Source of the DNA: UA16 sp965661575
Lineage (GTDB): Bacteria; Bacteroidota; Bacteroidia; Flavobacteriales_D; Sanyastnellaceae
NCBI GenBank assembly: GCA_965661575.1
Contig: CBFIEJ010000054.1
Span: 1-11,195, forward strand
Length of the DNA: 11,195 bases
Direction: 5' to 3'
The position numbers and the translations under genes were made by a program. The notes beneath the pieces are model-generated. The model did no database searches and was not told the DNA's origin. It was given only the letters and a program-made list of their open reading frames with translations. Of the stretch, positions 1 through 7,680 are shown in pieces. How positions within the stretch are numbered: the first letter of the stretch is position 1; each line of letters begins with the position of its first letter.

Positions 1-251
1 AAAAAGGTGCCTTTTACTTGGCAGCTGGTGCCAATGTTCCGATCATTCCAATGCATGTGCATGGAACCCGGAAAGTGCTTCCCAAAGGCGGATGGTTGTT
101 ACGACCTAATCCCGTTCATGTGCGATTTGGCGAGCCTCTTCGTGCTGCGAGTTCTTCAACTGCTGATATTGCTGTTCTTACCAAGGCCGCCTTTCAAAGC
201 GTCTCCTCGATGCGTGACTGGCATCAGCACCATGTAAACACACCTGATTAG
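1..251 (+). CDS. plsC: 1-acyl-sn-glycerol-3-phosphate acyltransferase (PlsC family), C-terminal part
   Basis: This is the 3' end of a gene whose start lies before the window; the reading frame begins at base 3 and stops at TAG 249-251. About 82 residues remain. They open with KGAFYLAAGANVPIIPMHV and continue through HGTRKVLP and VHVRFGEPL. This matches the end of the PlsC/LPLAT domain, where a 'KkGaf-lA-vPivPv' block is followed by a glycine-threonine turn and a 'v-fGepl' strand. Known members transfer an acyl chain to lysophosphatidic acid at the inner membrane, giving phosphatidic acid for phospholipid synthesis. The catalytic HxxxxD motif would lie upstream and cannot be seen, so a related LPLAT acyltransferase with another acceptor is possible. 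The gene converges on fadH with only 7 bases between the stop codons. Confidence 0.82.
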   Translation, partial: KGAFYLAAGANVPIIPMHVHGTRKVLPKGGWLLRPNPVHVRFGEPLRAASSSTADIAVLTKAAFQSVSSMRDWHQHHVNTPD

Positions 252-263
252 GATTTCATCAGG
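243..263. terminator. Short inverted repeat between convergent stop codons (possible bidirectional terminator)
   Basis: CCTGAT at 243-248 and ATCAGG at 258-263 form a perfect 6-base-pair stem with a 9-base loop. It spans the stop codons of both the plsC-type gene and fadH. No clear T tract follows on either strand; the minus-strand exit (TGTGTTTA) is somewhat richer in T. The position between two convergent genes is what a shared terminator would occupy, but the stem is short and may be chance. Confidence 0.25.
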
Positions 264-2256
264 CCCATTCCGAAATGGAATATGCCGCTTCTAAGCCCTC
301 GCGAATTGCGCGTTGCGCGTCTAATTTTCTCGCGTCTAACGCACCGCCTACTTGTTGTACAGTTTTTCCTTGTCCGGTGAGCACTGCCACAAGCGGCGCA
401 AAGGAGGTTTGACCCGCGCATACAACGACTGAGTCAAATTCAATTCGTTGCAAATCTCCGCCCTCAACAAAGTTCAGGTGACCGGATTCAAAGCTCTTGT
501 AATCAACACCTTGATGCATTCTGACATTCTTGTTTTTAAGTTGAAGCCGGTGAATCCATCCGGTGGTTTTCCCAAGTTTTCCTCCCACTTTGCCTTCAGA
601 GCGTTGGAAAATGTGTACTTGATGGTTCGTTGGACTGCGTTCGGGCTCTTGTAACCCTCCTCGATTGGTCAGTGATTGGTCGATGCCCCATTCTTTGAAG
701 AAGTTATCGGAGTCATCGTGGATTAAGAATTCAGCCACATCAAAACCGATTCCACCAGCCCCAATGATGGCAACGCGTTTTCCAACCTTGACATTTCCTT
801 TCAGCACGTCGATGTAGCTGACAACTTCAGAAGCATTCGCTCCGGGGATGGTCCAGGACCGGGGCTTCACACCGGTTGCGATGATCACATGTTCAAACGT
901 GGACAATACTTCTTCATCAGCCTCCTTGTTGAGATAGACATGAACGTTGTGCTGTCTGAGCATGAAGTCAAAATAGCGGAGAGTTTCATGGAATTCCGAC
1001 TTGCCCGGAATCTTCTTGGCCATATTGAATTGGCCTCCAATTTCAGGTGCCGTTTCGAAAAGTGAGACATCATGGCCCAGTCTTGCAGACTCCAGAGCAG
1101 CGCTGAGTCCAGCAGGCCCCGAACCTACAACAGCGACACGTTGAGGAACGGTTGCTTTTGCGTTCAAAGGCCATCGCTCTTCATGGCTTGCACGCGGATT
1201 GACGAGGCACGTTGCAATCTTATTTTCAAAAATATGATCCAGACAAGCTTGATTGCAGCCAATGCATGTGTTGACTGCACTGGGATCCGTTTTGGACTTA
1301 TTGACTATTTCTGCATCTGCTAGAAATGGTCGAGCCATGGAGACCATGTCCGCGCATCCATCTTGAAGAGCTGTTTCACAAGCTTCAATCGTATTGAACC
1401 GATTGGTCGTGATCAATGGAATCTGAACGCTTCCCATCAGTTTTTTGGTCACAAAAGAAAAACCTCCTCTTGGCACCAAAGTGGCAATGGTAGGAATCCG
1501 AGTTTCATGCCAACCGATTCCTGTATTAATGGCGTCGACACCTCCGGCTTCAAGCGCTTGGGCTAACGTTTTCACTTCCTCCCAGCTGCTTCCATCTTGC
1601 ACAAGGTCCAACATGCTGAGTCGAAAAATGATTGCGAAATCCGAACCGACCTGCTCACGAATCTGGCGGACGATTTCGAGCGGAAACCTCATTCGATTTT
1701 CAAAAGTTCCACCGTATGAATCGGTGCGCTTATTTGTTGCTGTGACCAGGAATTGGTTGATCAAGTAGCCTTCAGAGCCCATGATTTCAATGCCATCATA
1801 ACCAGCTTCTTTGGCCAAAACAGCGCAGTCCCCGTACTGGCGAATGGTTTTTTTTACGCCACGAGTAGAAAGGCTTCTTGGCTTAAATCGATTGATGGCT
1901 GCCTTGAGGTTGGACGGAGCTACATTGAACGGATGATAACTGTAACGGCCGCCGTGTAATATCTGCAAGCAAATCTTACCTCCGTGCCTGTGAACTGCTT
2001 CTGTTATGATTTGGTGATGCTTGATTTGCCGTCGAGAGGTGAGCTTCGCCCCAGCCGGCTTAAGCACGCCACGGCGGTTTGGAGAAATGCCTCCCGTAAC
2101 AATCAATCCTGCACCCCCCGATGCTCGCTCGGCATAGAAACGTGCCAAAGCAAGGTGTCCACCCTTTGCTTCTTCAAGTCCCGTATGCATACTGCCCATC
2201 AATATCCGGTTTTGCAATTCCAGTGGACCAAGTTGTATGGGCTGAAAAACTTTCAT
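259..2256 (-). CDS. fadH: 2,4-dienoyl-CoA reductase (NADPH), FadH-type flavoenzyme
   Basis: The 665-residue product is close to the roughly 670 residues of E. coli FadH and follows it domain by domain. FadH reduces 2,4-dienoyl-CoA with NADPH so that polyunsaturated fatty acids can finish beta-oxidation in the cytoplasm. Residues 1-330 form an old-yellow-enzyme TIM barrel (FMN site). Tyr164 in GSEGYLINQF and His250 in GIGWHETR match the E. coli catalytic pair Tyr166/His252. Cys331, 334, 338 and 350 (CIGCNQAC, then a lone Cys) are the 4Fe-4S ligands. VAVVGSGPAGLSAA at about 374-387 is the FAD dinucleotide-binding motif, and RVAIIGAGGIGFDVAEF at about 494-510 the NADPH-side motif. The near-identical stretch around 210-315, including RLSMLDLV and ADMVSMARPFLADAE, favours FadH over other OYE-type oxidoreductases. 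The ATG at 2254-2256 begins the expected MKVFQPIQLG. No strong ribosome-binding site precedes it. It is the last gene of the minus-strand cluster, 41 bases after the large exported protein. Confidence 0.93.
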   Translation of the reverse strand: MKVFQPIQLGPLELQNRILMGSMHTGLEEAKGGHLALARFYAERASGGAGLIVTGGISPNRRGVLKPAGAKLTSRRQIKHHQIITEAVHRHGGKICLQILHGGRYSYHPFNVAPSNLKAAINRFKPRSLSTRGVKKTIRQYGDCAVLAKEAGYDGIEIMGSEGYLINQFLVTATNKRTDSYGGTFENRMRFPLEIVRQIREQVGSDFAIIFRLSMLDLVQDGSSWEEVKTLAQALEAGGVDAINTGIGWHETRIPTIATLVPRGGFSFVTKKLMGSVQIPLITTNRFNTIEACETALQDGCADMVSMARPFLADAEIVNKSKTDPSAVNTCIGCNQACLDHIFENKIATCLVNPRASHEERWPLNAKATVPQRVAVVGSGPAGLSAALESARLGHDVSLFETAPEIGGQFNMAKKIPGKSEFHETLRYFDFMLRQHNVHVYLNKEADEEVLSTFEHVIIATGVKPRSWTIPGANASEVVSYIDVLKGNVKVGKRVAIIGAGGIGFDVAEFLIHDDSDNFFKEWGIDQSLTNRGGLQEPERSPTNHQVHIFQRSEGKVGGKLGKTTGWIHRLQLKNKNVRMHQGVDYKSFESGHLNFVEGGDLQRIEFDSVVVCAGQTSFAPLVAVLTGQGKTVQQVGGALDARKLDAQRAIREGLEAAYSISEWA

Positions 2257-2297
2257 GGCAGGAATTGATTCACGGGTTGATATGACGGAAATTATAG

Positions 2298-5200
2298 TTA
2301 ATCGAAATCTCTGTAATCATCTACGAGGTCGTTGCGCCACCTGTAGCTGTTTACAAATCCATAGGTAAACCTTTCTCCAACCTTGTTCTTTTGCTCACGC
2401 TTCTTGGGCTTTATATCCGCGATTTGAGATAAGAGGACTTTGTCCGGCGAGGAACACTGAAGTTCTGGTTTAGCGTACTTTAAAAGGTACCAATTTTCTT
2501 CATCACCGTGCAAATAAATGGTGAATGAATCTTTGGAACGACTTCTGCGCAATATCAACTTTGCCGGAATTTTCTGGAAAACTGGCGCGTCCCCCATCGA
2601 TGCTATGACAAATTCGCTGGTCGAAGTAAACTCCTCTAGATCAGAATCCCATATCATCTCAAGCCCTGTGAGCACAAGGCTTTGTCGCATGGATTTAGGA
2701 ATGTTTTTTAGTTCCCCGGTCAAAGCCAAGTCATTGATGAGTTTCTGACTTGTCTTTGCTCCAAGCCACTCCTGCAAGGCTTGCTCGTAATTCGTTTCAA
2801 TGATGTTGGCGGGTTCAGCCGGCTCCCATGAGGGTATTTGCAGCGCCATTCGATCGTACAAACCTTGGTCCAGTGAGATGTCTAGTCGGTACGAACCTTT
2901 GAAGACATAATCACCTCTGGCGTTGATTTCGAAAGTGCCAACAAAGGATTGATCGACCAATTGAAAATTCAAGGGCAAGCTGAAACGTCCTGATCCTTTC
3001 AAATCACATGTGGACGGCCGGATGTCAATTTGAGTTCCGCTTGCAGATGGGTTTTCCAATTTCTCAAGTGTCGAAAAAACATAACGTTCATCCACATAGC
3101 GAAGAGCTCCCTCCCCCTGCAATAAATTCAGATCACTCGCATCACCTTGTGGATCGAGGAAGGCTGAATAAACGGTGAATGGAGGTCTGGATGATGCCAT
3201 AAGTCCATAAGCCAGCTGATCTCCATCCGTATCAAGAGGAGGGTCAGTGATCGGGATCGCAATTGAATTGGGATTGATGTCTCCTTCAAACGCAATCCAA
3301 CTTCGCTGCATTCGAGTGCACTCCTTGGTCATTTTCACTCCCCCTGAAAAACGCAAAAACGGTTGCGTCGAAGTCATTTTAACATTTCCAGCGTACGCAA
3401 ATGCCGGTCCCAACATGAACCCGGAGCGTGCCATTATCGATCCGTTGCCAATGGTGCGCAAACTGTCATCAACGAGAATATCATTGAACAATATCCGCTG
3501 AACTTCCCCATTGAGCGCGGTGTAATTGTAAAATCCGGAAGCCTCAAAATCATACCTTCCACTGATGTTTACAAAAGCAGAGTCAACCAAGTGGTATTTT
3601 GTTGTCGCATTTGTGATGATTCGAGCTTGGCTGAGTTCATCCATTTTCGCTTCTGCCCGAATCGTCACGTTTCCGCTATCAGGGAAAATTCGAGAATCAG
3701 CCACAGCAATCGATTGAACACCCTTGCATTGAAGAAGGTCTTCTCCTATTCTGTACGTTGCGCTTGAGCTCAAGAAATGAAGTGAGTCTTGGTCAGGGTG
3801 AGCTGATATGAAGTTCGATACGCTGCGGTCGTCACTGAAGTCAATGGGCAAGTCTTCCTGAAAACGATTGGATAGGAGGTCAATTTCATCCTCATCCATG
3901 TACCATCGGAAACGATCCATGAAGCAGATATACTGCTGGATGGGCAAGTCAATTTTGGTCTCGCCTGAGTTGGGTGTGAATACGCCAAGTCGTTCTTGAA
4001 AATCTAAGTTGCACTGTACATCTTCGGTTTGAAAAGCTGCAATCTTGGACCGATTCCCGTCGAGCATAAAGGTGGCGGAGGAAGATTTTGCTTTGTTCAG
4101 AGAGAAATCAAAGGCCTTCGATGTTAGAATTGCATCCTTCAGGGCAAGCGTACCATTGCCTGACAATCCCTGCTTCGTCAACGTTGCCTTCCCGGTCAAA
4201 AATGCTTCTTGACTGAAAAAGTCAAAAGCTTCGCTGACTGTTTTCAGCTCGAGAACTTCCTCCGCGGGACGCAATACAAACGTGCCGTTGGTGCCGTACA
4301 TCCCTGCTGTATTGCGCTGTTCACTTGGGCTGTTTTGGATGGTGTTGGCCTTGCCGATCACGGAGTCAGGCAACATGGTGAGTGCTGAACTCTCGATGTG
4401 TGCAGTTATGAAATCGATTGCTCCACTTCCCTGCAGTCCTCGGCCGTCAAGCTTCAAATCATTTGTAAAAGTTGCCGTCTCTGAATACACCTCCACTCCT
4501 GTCGCTCCAAAATTGGTCTGGAGTCCGAGGTAGTAATCGTCCATGACACGCAATGGCTGTTGTAAGTCCTCTAATATTCCCGCAGAAACCAACGTTCCTT
4601 CGAGTTGAAAAGTTGACTTTTTGAGGTTGTCCAATCTTTCCATTTCGAATGGCTCAACCGCATAATAAAATTCATCTCTAAAGTAGGCCCCTTTATACAA
4701 ATCAAATCGATCGTAATACACGAAACTTGTCTTGGTACTCTTGAACACCGGGTATTCTGGGTGCAATTCGCTCCTTCGGCCAGATCGATTGGTAGGATAA
4801 TCAATTTCCAGGGTGCCGGAGACGCCTTCCAGCTGGTTTTTAAGCCAGTATCGACGGGGCATTCCGCGGGCATTTAACTCTTCATTATTGTACACACTTA
4901 ATCGAACGGATTCAATGGCGTTGAAGTCGATGGTGAAATCGGAATAATCAAAGAAGAGTTCGTTGCCCGACATCTCGATATTCCCAGCGTTGATTCTCCC
5001 GTCGAAATTGAAGTCTCGTCCTTTTCTCACTGATATTTCTCCGTTCACAGGATGTAAGATGACATCCTTGGCGGTGCTGAGTCTTATGGCGTCGATTCCA
5101 TGAATTTGCAAATGACCATTCAGTAAGCTCCACTCGGCATTTACACCATTGACAGGACTCGAGTTGAAACGAATGACATCGTAATCCTTCCTCCCTGTTT

Positions 5201-6773
5201 TGCAGAGGATGTGTTCGCGCAGCCGTGGAGTTGTTTGACACCAAAGTGTTTCGGGATCAATGTGCACATAGCCCAAGTTTGCGAGTTGCATCAACATTAC
5301 CCTAGCCTGCACCTCACTCAGTTTGATGTATCGCGCAAAATCTTCAGACATGAACCCTGAGCGTCCAATCGATTTAACGAAGCGGTAAACCTCAACAACT
5401 GGATTGACGGGATCGATGCCTTGAATGGCATCAAATGAACTTTGCTCGAAATAACTCGTACTTGAAAATTGGGCTGTGCCCTGACCTTCGTCGAGTGCTG
5501 AACCAATGCGAATCTGGGTGTCATTCAGTTTCCATAAGATTCCTGACACATCCCACTCCAATTCATGGTACTTGTCTTGGAAGGGCTGCTGGCCAAGCCC
5601 CTCCTTTTGACGATAAGCCGATATCTGCCTGCGCTTCTGATTGTACCTGCTTTGGACATCTGGATGACTCAAGGTGTCACCACCGTAATGCACAACGAGT
5701 TCCGCATGGGAGCAAGACCAACCCGATGGGGAGAACAAAAACTCATTACCCAGAAACTCCATAAACGTGGTGTCAGCTTGAAGCAATTGTATTTTCGCCA
5801 AATTGTATTCATTTCGTATTCCGCGGATTTTAGATCCTTTGAATTGAACACCTCCAGTGTACGTTGTTTGATCAAAAATGTCTTGCAAGACAACCATGTC
5901 ATCAGCACATCGAAACCGAGGATAACTCTTGTCTTCAGGGCTCTGGACAGACTCGAGTTTTGCGACAAATGCTCCCATCAGAGGCTTCGCTGATAATTCC
6001 GAGTGCATCACGCAGCTCGGAATGCGCAGCACATCTCCCTTGAGGTCTACTGTTGATGCGGGTAGACGCGCATAATTTTGGCTTGGATCAAATGTGGTGC
6101 CCTCCCACGTAATCGTCGAAGGTCCAATGGCGCAATCCTCATCTCGAAGATCCCATTCACCAGAAGTATTGAGCAATGTGAAGTGATCAGTTGGGTTGCT
6201 TGCTCTCAAGTCTGCGCTTTCAAATGTGAGCAATGGCCTTCCGCCATCCCAATTCAGAATCCATTTGTCTGAGTCCAGTTGCCACTGGTCTTTGCCTGAG
6301 ACATAGAGCGTGTTGTTCGAAATAAGCCCTGGTGAAATGGCTAAGAATCGAGAAGTGATCTTTCGATTCTTTCGCTTGGACCATGCCTGATCTGAAAAGG
6401 CGTGCCACTGGTCCCACTTATCCTGCTTTTCTGATGCGCACAAAGCCCAAACTGAATATAGATAGTTGCGAATTTCTCCACTGGCAGCCGCTCGGTTGTC
6501 TTCCATTACGGTCACTACCGAGTCAACCTTGGCCACCCATCGTGGTGCCTCTGGAACAGCACAAAGTGTTGGGATTAGCTTTTTTTTCACCCATTGGCTT
6601 TCCTCCTTTGAAACCTTACTCATCAAGGCCGTCAAGCGACCCTCCAAGGCATCACAGGATTCAATTTGCGCCTGGGACTGTGCGCCAAGAAGACAGAATG
6701 CAATCAACAGAAGGGCGTGCGATTTTACCAATAAAGTGGAAGCGGTGATTTTGGTTTGTTCTGGCAATCGCAT
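2298..6773 (-). CDS. Very large exported beta-rich protein of unknown function (1491 aa)
   Basis: I cannot assign a function. The N-terminus has a Sec signal peptide: a Lys/His-containing start, the hydrophobic run ALLLIAFCLLG at about 20-30, and a likely cut after AQSQA (residue 35). No lipobox is visible. Residues 36-135 look helical and rich in Trp and Lys. From about 140 to 1440 most of the sequence alternates polar and hydrophobic residues, as in long beta-sheet proteins. Glycine-rich motifs recur: LDGRGLQGSGAIDF (775-788), TKQGLSGNGTLAL (866-878), LLQGEGALRYV (1217-1227) and LKGSGRFSLPL (1258-1268). Residues about 463-510 resemble a winged helix. Residues 525-710 are rich in aromatics and look like the best-conserved core (KDYDVIRFNSS, then SFVYYDRFDLYKGAYFRDEF). 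The C-terminus ends YRDFD, with no recognisable type IX secretion sorting domain, so a periplasmic or outer-membrane-associated location is inferred. From memory, proteins of this size and texture occur across Bacteroidota without a named role. The ATG at 6771-6773 is the only start that keeps the whole signal peptide. The frame is uninterrupted. Confidence 0.88.
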   Translation of the reverse strand: MRLPEQTKITASTLLVKSHALLLIAFCLLGAQSQAQIESCDALEGRLTALMSKVSKEESQWVKKKLIPTLCAVPEAPRWVAKVDSVVTVMEDNRAAASGEIRNYLYSVWALCASEKQDKWDQWHAFSDQAWSKRKNRKITSRFLAISPGLISNNTLYVSGKDQWQLDSDKWILNWDGGRPLLTFESADLRASNPTDHFTLLNTSGEWDLRDEDCAIGPSTITWEGTTFDPSQNYARLPASTVDLKGDVLRIPSCVMHSELSAKPLMGAFVAKLESVQSPEDKSYPRFRCADDMVVLQDIFDQTTYTGGVQFKGSKIRGIRNEYNLAKIQLLQADTTFMEFLGNEFLFSPSGWSCSHAELVVHYGGDTLSHPDVQSRYNQKRRQISAYRQKEGLGQQPFQDKYHELEWDVSGILWKLNDTQIRIGSALDEGQGTAQFSSTSYFEQSSFDAIQGIDPVNPVVEVYRFVKSIGRSGFMSEDFARYIKLSEVQARVMLMQLANLGYVHIDPETLWCQTTPRLREHILCKTGRKDYDVIRFNSSPVNGVNAEWSLLNGHLQIHGIDAIRLSTAKDVILHPVNGEISVRKGRDFNFDGRINAGNIEMSGNELFFDYSDFTIDFNAIESVRLSVYNNEELNARGMPRRYWLKNQLEGVSGTLEIDYPTNRSGRRSELHPEYPVFKSTKTSFVYYDRFDLYKGAYFRDEFYYAVEPFEMERLDNLKKSTFQLEGTLVSAGILEDLQQPLRVMDDYYLGLQTNFGATGVEVYSETATFTNDLKLDGRGLQGSGAIDFITAHIESSALTMLPDSVIGKANTIQNSPSEQRNTAGMYGTNGTFVLRPAEEVLELKTVSEAFDFFSQEAFLTGKATLTKQGLSGNGTLALKDAILTSKAFDFSLNKAKSSSATFMLDGNRSKIAAFQTEDVQCNLDFQERLGVFTPNSGETKIDLPIQQYICFMDRFRWYMDEDEIDLLSNRFQEDLPIDFSDDRSVSNFISAHPDQDSLHFLSSSATYRIGEDLLQCKGVQSIAVADSRIFPDSGNVTIRAEAKMDELSQARIITNATTKYHLVDSAFVNISGRYDFEASGFYNYTALNGEVQRILFNDILVDDSLRTIGNGSIMARSGFMLGPAFAYAGNVKMTSTQPFLRFSGGVKMTKECTRMQRSWIAFEGDINPNSIAIPITDPPLDTDGDQLAYGLMASSRPPFTVYSAFLDPQGDASDLNLLQGEGALRYVDERYVFSTLEKLENPSASGTQIDIRPSTCDLKGSGRFSLPLNFQLVDQSFVGTFEINARGDYVFKGSYRLDISLDQGLYDRMALQIPSWEPAEPANIIETNYEQALQEWLGAKTSQKLINDLALTGELKNIPKSMRQSLVLTGLEMIWDSDLEEFTSTSEFVIASMGDAPVFQKIPAKLILRRSRSKDSFTIYLHGDEENWYLLKYAKPELQCSSPDKVLLSQIADIKPKKREQKNKVGERFTYGFVNSYRWRNDLVDDYRDFD
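6669..6773 (-). other. Signal peptide of the large exported protein
   Basis: Residues 1-35 contain Lys8 and Lys17, a hydrophobic core from about 20 to 30, and a small-X-small site ending SQA before QIESC. This fits signal peptidase I cleavage. No cysteine stands at +1, so it is not a lipoprotein by this reading. The N-region is rather long, which is common in Bacteroidota. Confidence 0.72.
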
Positions 6774-6812
6774 TGGGTGAAAAGTACAACGAACCCTAGG
6801 TGAATTTGGTAT

Positions 6813-7667
6813 TCAGCGGCTTTTGTTTACGAACACCAGGCAAGACCAACCCTCGCGTTCAAAAGTCTGATTGAGTTGCAAACCATTTTCAACGGCTTCT
6901 TTCTCAAGCAACGGAATGTCGGAAGGAAAAAAACCGCTGAGCAGCAACGCACCATCGTGCTCGAGGTGATTTGTGTATTCCTTCAAGTCATTGAGCAGGA
7001 TGTTTCGATTGATATTGGCCAATATCGTGTCAAACCGAAGGTTCAATCCGGACAAAGATCCGGCATCACCAAGGATCGCTTCAATGCTGTTTTTCAGATC
7101 GTTTCGCTGGATATTTTCGATGGTATTGCGATAAGACCATTCGTCGTTGTCAATGGCAACGACTCGCTCAGCACCTAGCTTCTTTGCAGCGATTGCAAGC
7201 GCACCGGTTCCACATCCCATATCTAAGACAGTTTGTCCTTCGAATGGGATGGAATATAAGGCATTCATCATCTGCCAAGTGGTTGGGTGATGTCCTGTGC
7301 CAAATGACATTTCAGGCTGAATGATGATGTCTAAACCGGTCACTGGTGGTTCATGAAAGGGCGCTCGCATCATGACCTTTCCATCAACATCAATGGGCTT
7401 GTAATTGGATTCCCACGTCGCGTTCCAATTTTCAGATTCAACCCATTGTTCTTCAACAGTGACCTCTGCAATCTCACGCAATTCTGCCAGTGATCGACGG
7501 TATTCTTCATCGTCAAGATCATTATCTTTTGCATAGGCTACGAGGCAGTTGTCTGCCTCCTCGAACATGTCAAATCCACAATCACTGAGGTAAGCCACTG
7601 CAACTTCTCTTGCAGGCAAAATGGGTTGACAAAGCAATGACACCCGGAAATACCGTGACTCTTTCAT
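6813..7667 (-). CDS. prmA: Ribosomal protein L11 methyltransferase
   Basis: PrmA trimethylates lysines and the N-terminus of ribosomal protein L11 using S-adenosylmethionine, in the cytoplasm. The 284-residue product has the usual two-part layout. Residues 1-75 form a ferredoxin-like substrate-recognition domain. The Rossmann methyltransferase domain follows: PEMSFGTGHHPTT at 118-130 is the PrmA signature, VLDMGCGTGALAIAA at 147-161 is SAM motif I, Asp172 in AIDND ends strand 2, and ILANINRNIL at 215-224 holds the family's Asn-X-Asn-type active-site loop. Length is near the normal 290. The ATG at 7665-7667 lies 13 bases after the tpiA stop, which suggests co-transcription, and no strong ribosome-binding site precedes it. 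From memory, tpiA next to prmA is a recurrent pair in Bacteroidota. Confidence 0.95.
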   Translation of the reverse strand: MKESRYFRVSLLCQPILPAREVAVAYLSDCGFDMFEEADNCLVAYAKDNDLDDEEYRRSLAELREIAEVTVEEQWVESENWNATWESNYKPIDVDGKVMMRAPFHEPPVTGLDIIIQPEMSFGTGHHPTTWQMMNALYSIPFEGQTVLDMGCGTGALAIAAKKLGAERVVAIDNDEWSYRNTIENIQRNDLKNSIEAILGDAGSLSGLNLRFDTILANINRNILLNDLKEYTNHLEHDGALLLSGFFPSDIPLLEKEAVENGLQLNQTFEREGWSCLVFVNKSR

Positions 7668-7680
7668 TTGTGTTAATCTC

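Noticed and set aside
266..286. Imperfect hairpin (ATTCC/GGAAT with outer GGC/GCC) inside the 3' end of fadH
   Set aside because: It has internal mismatches, lies in coding sequence, and has no T tract after it on either strand.
2257..2297. TATAATTTC-like sequence on the minus strand before fadH
   Set aside because: It resembles a promoter core only loosely and has no matching upstream element; AT-rich intergenic sequence yields this often.
3363..3767. 134-codon plus-strand open frame
   Set aside because: It is antisense to the same large gene, has low-complexity composition and no recognisable domain; it is a shadow of the coding strand.
5565..5993. 142-codon plus-strand open frame
   Set aside because: It lies wholly antisense to the large exported protein. 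Its product has no recognisable motif or plausible domain composition, while the opposite strand carries a continuous 1491-codon frame.
6774..6812. Possible internal promoter (TACTTTTC on the minus strand) before the large exported gene
   Set aside because: It differs by one base from the Bacteroidota -7 consensus TAnnTTTG, but no TTG/TTTG element lies at the expected distance upstream, and such near-matches are common by chance.
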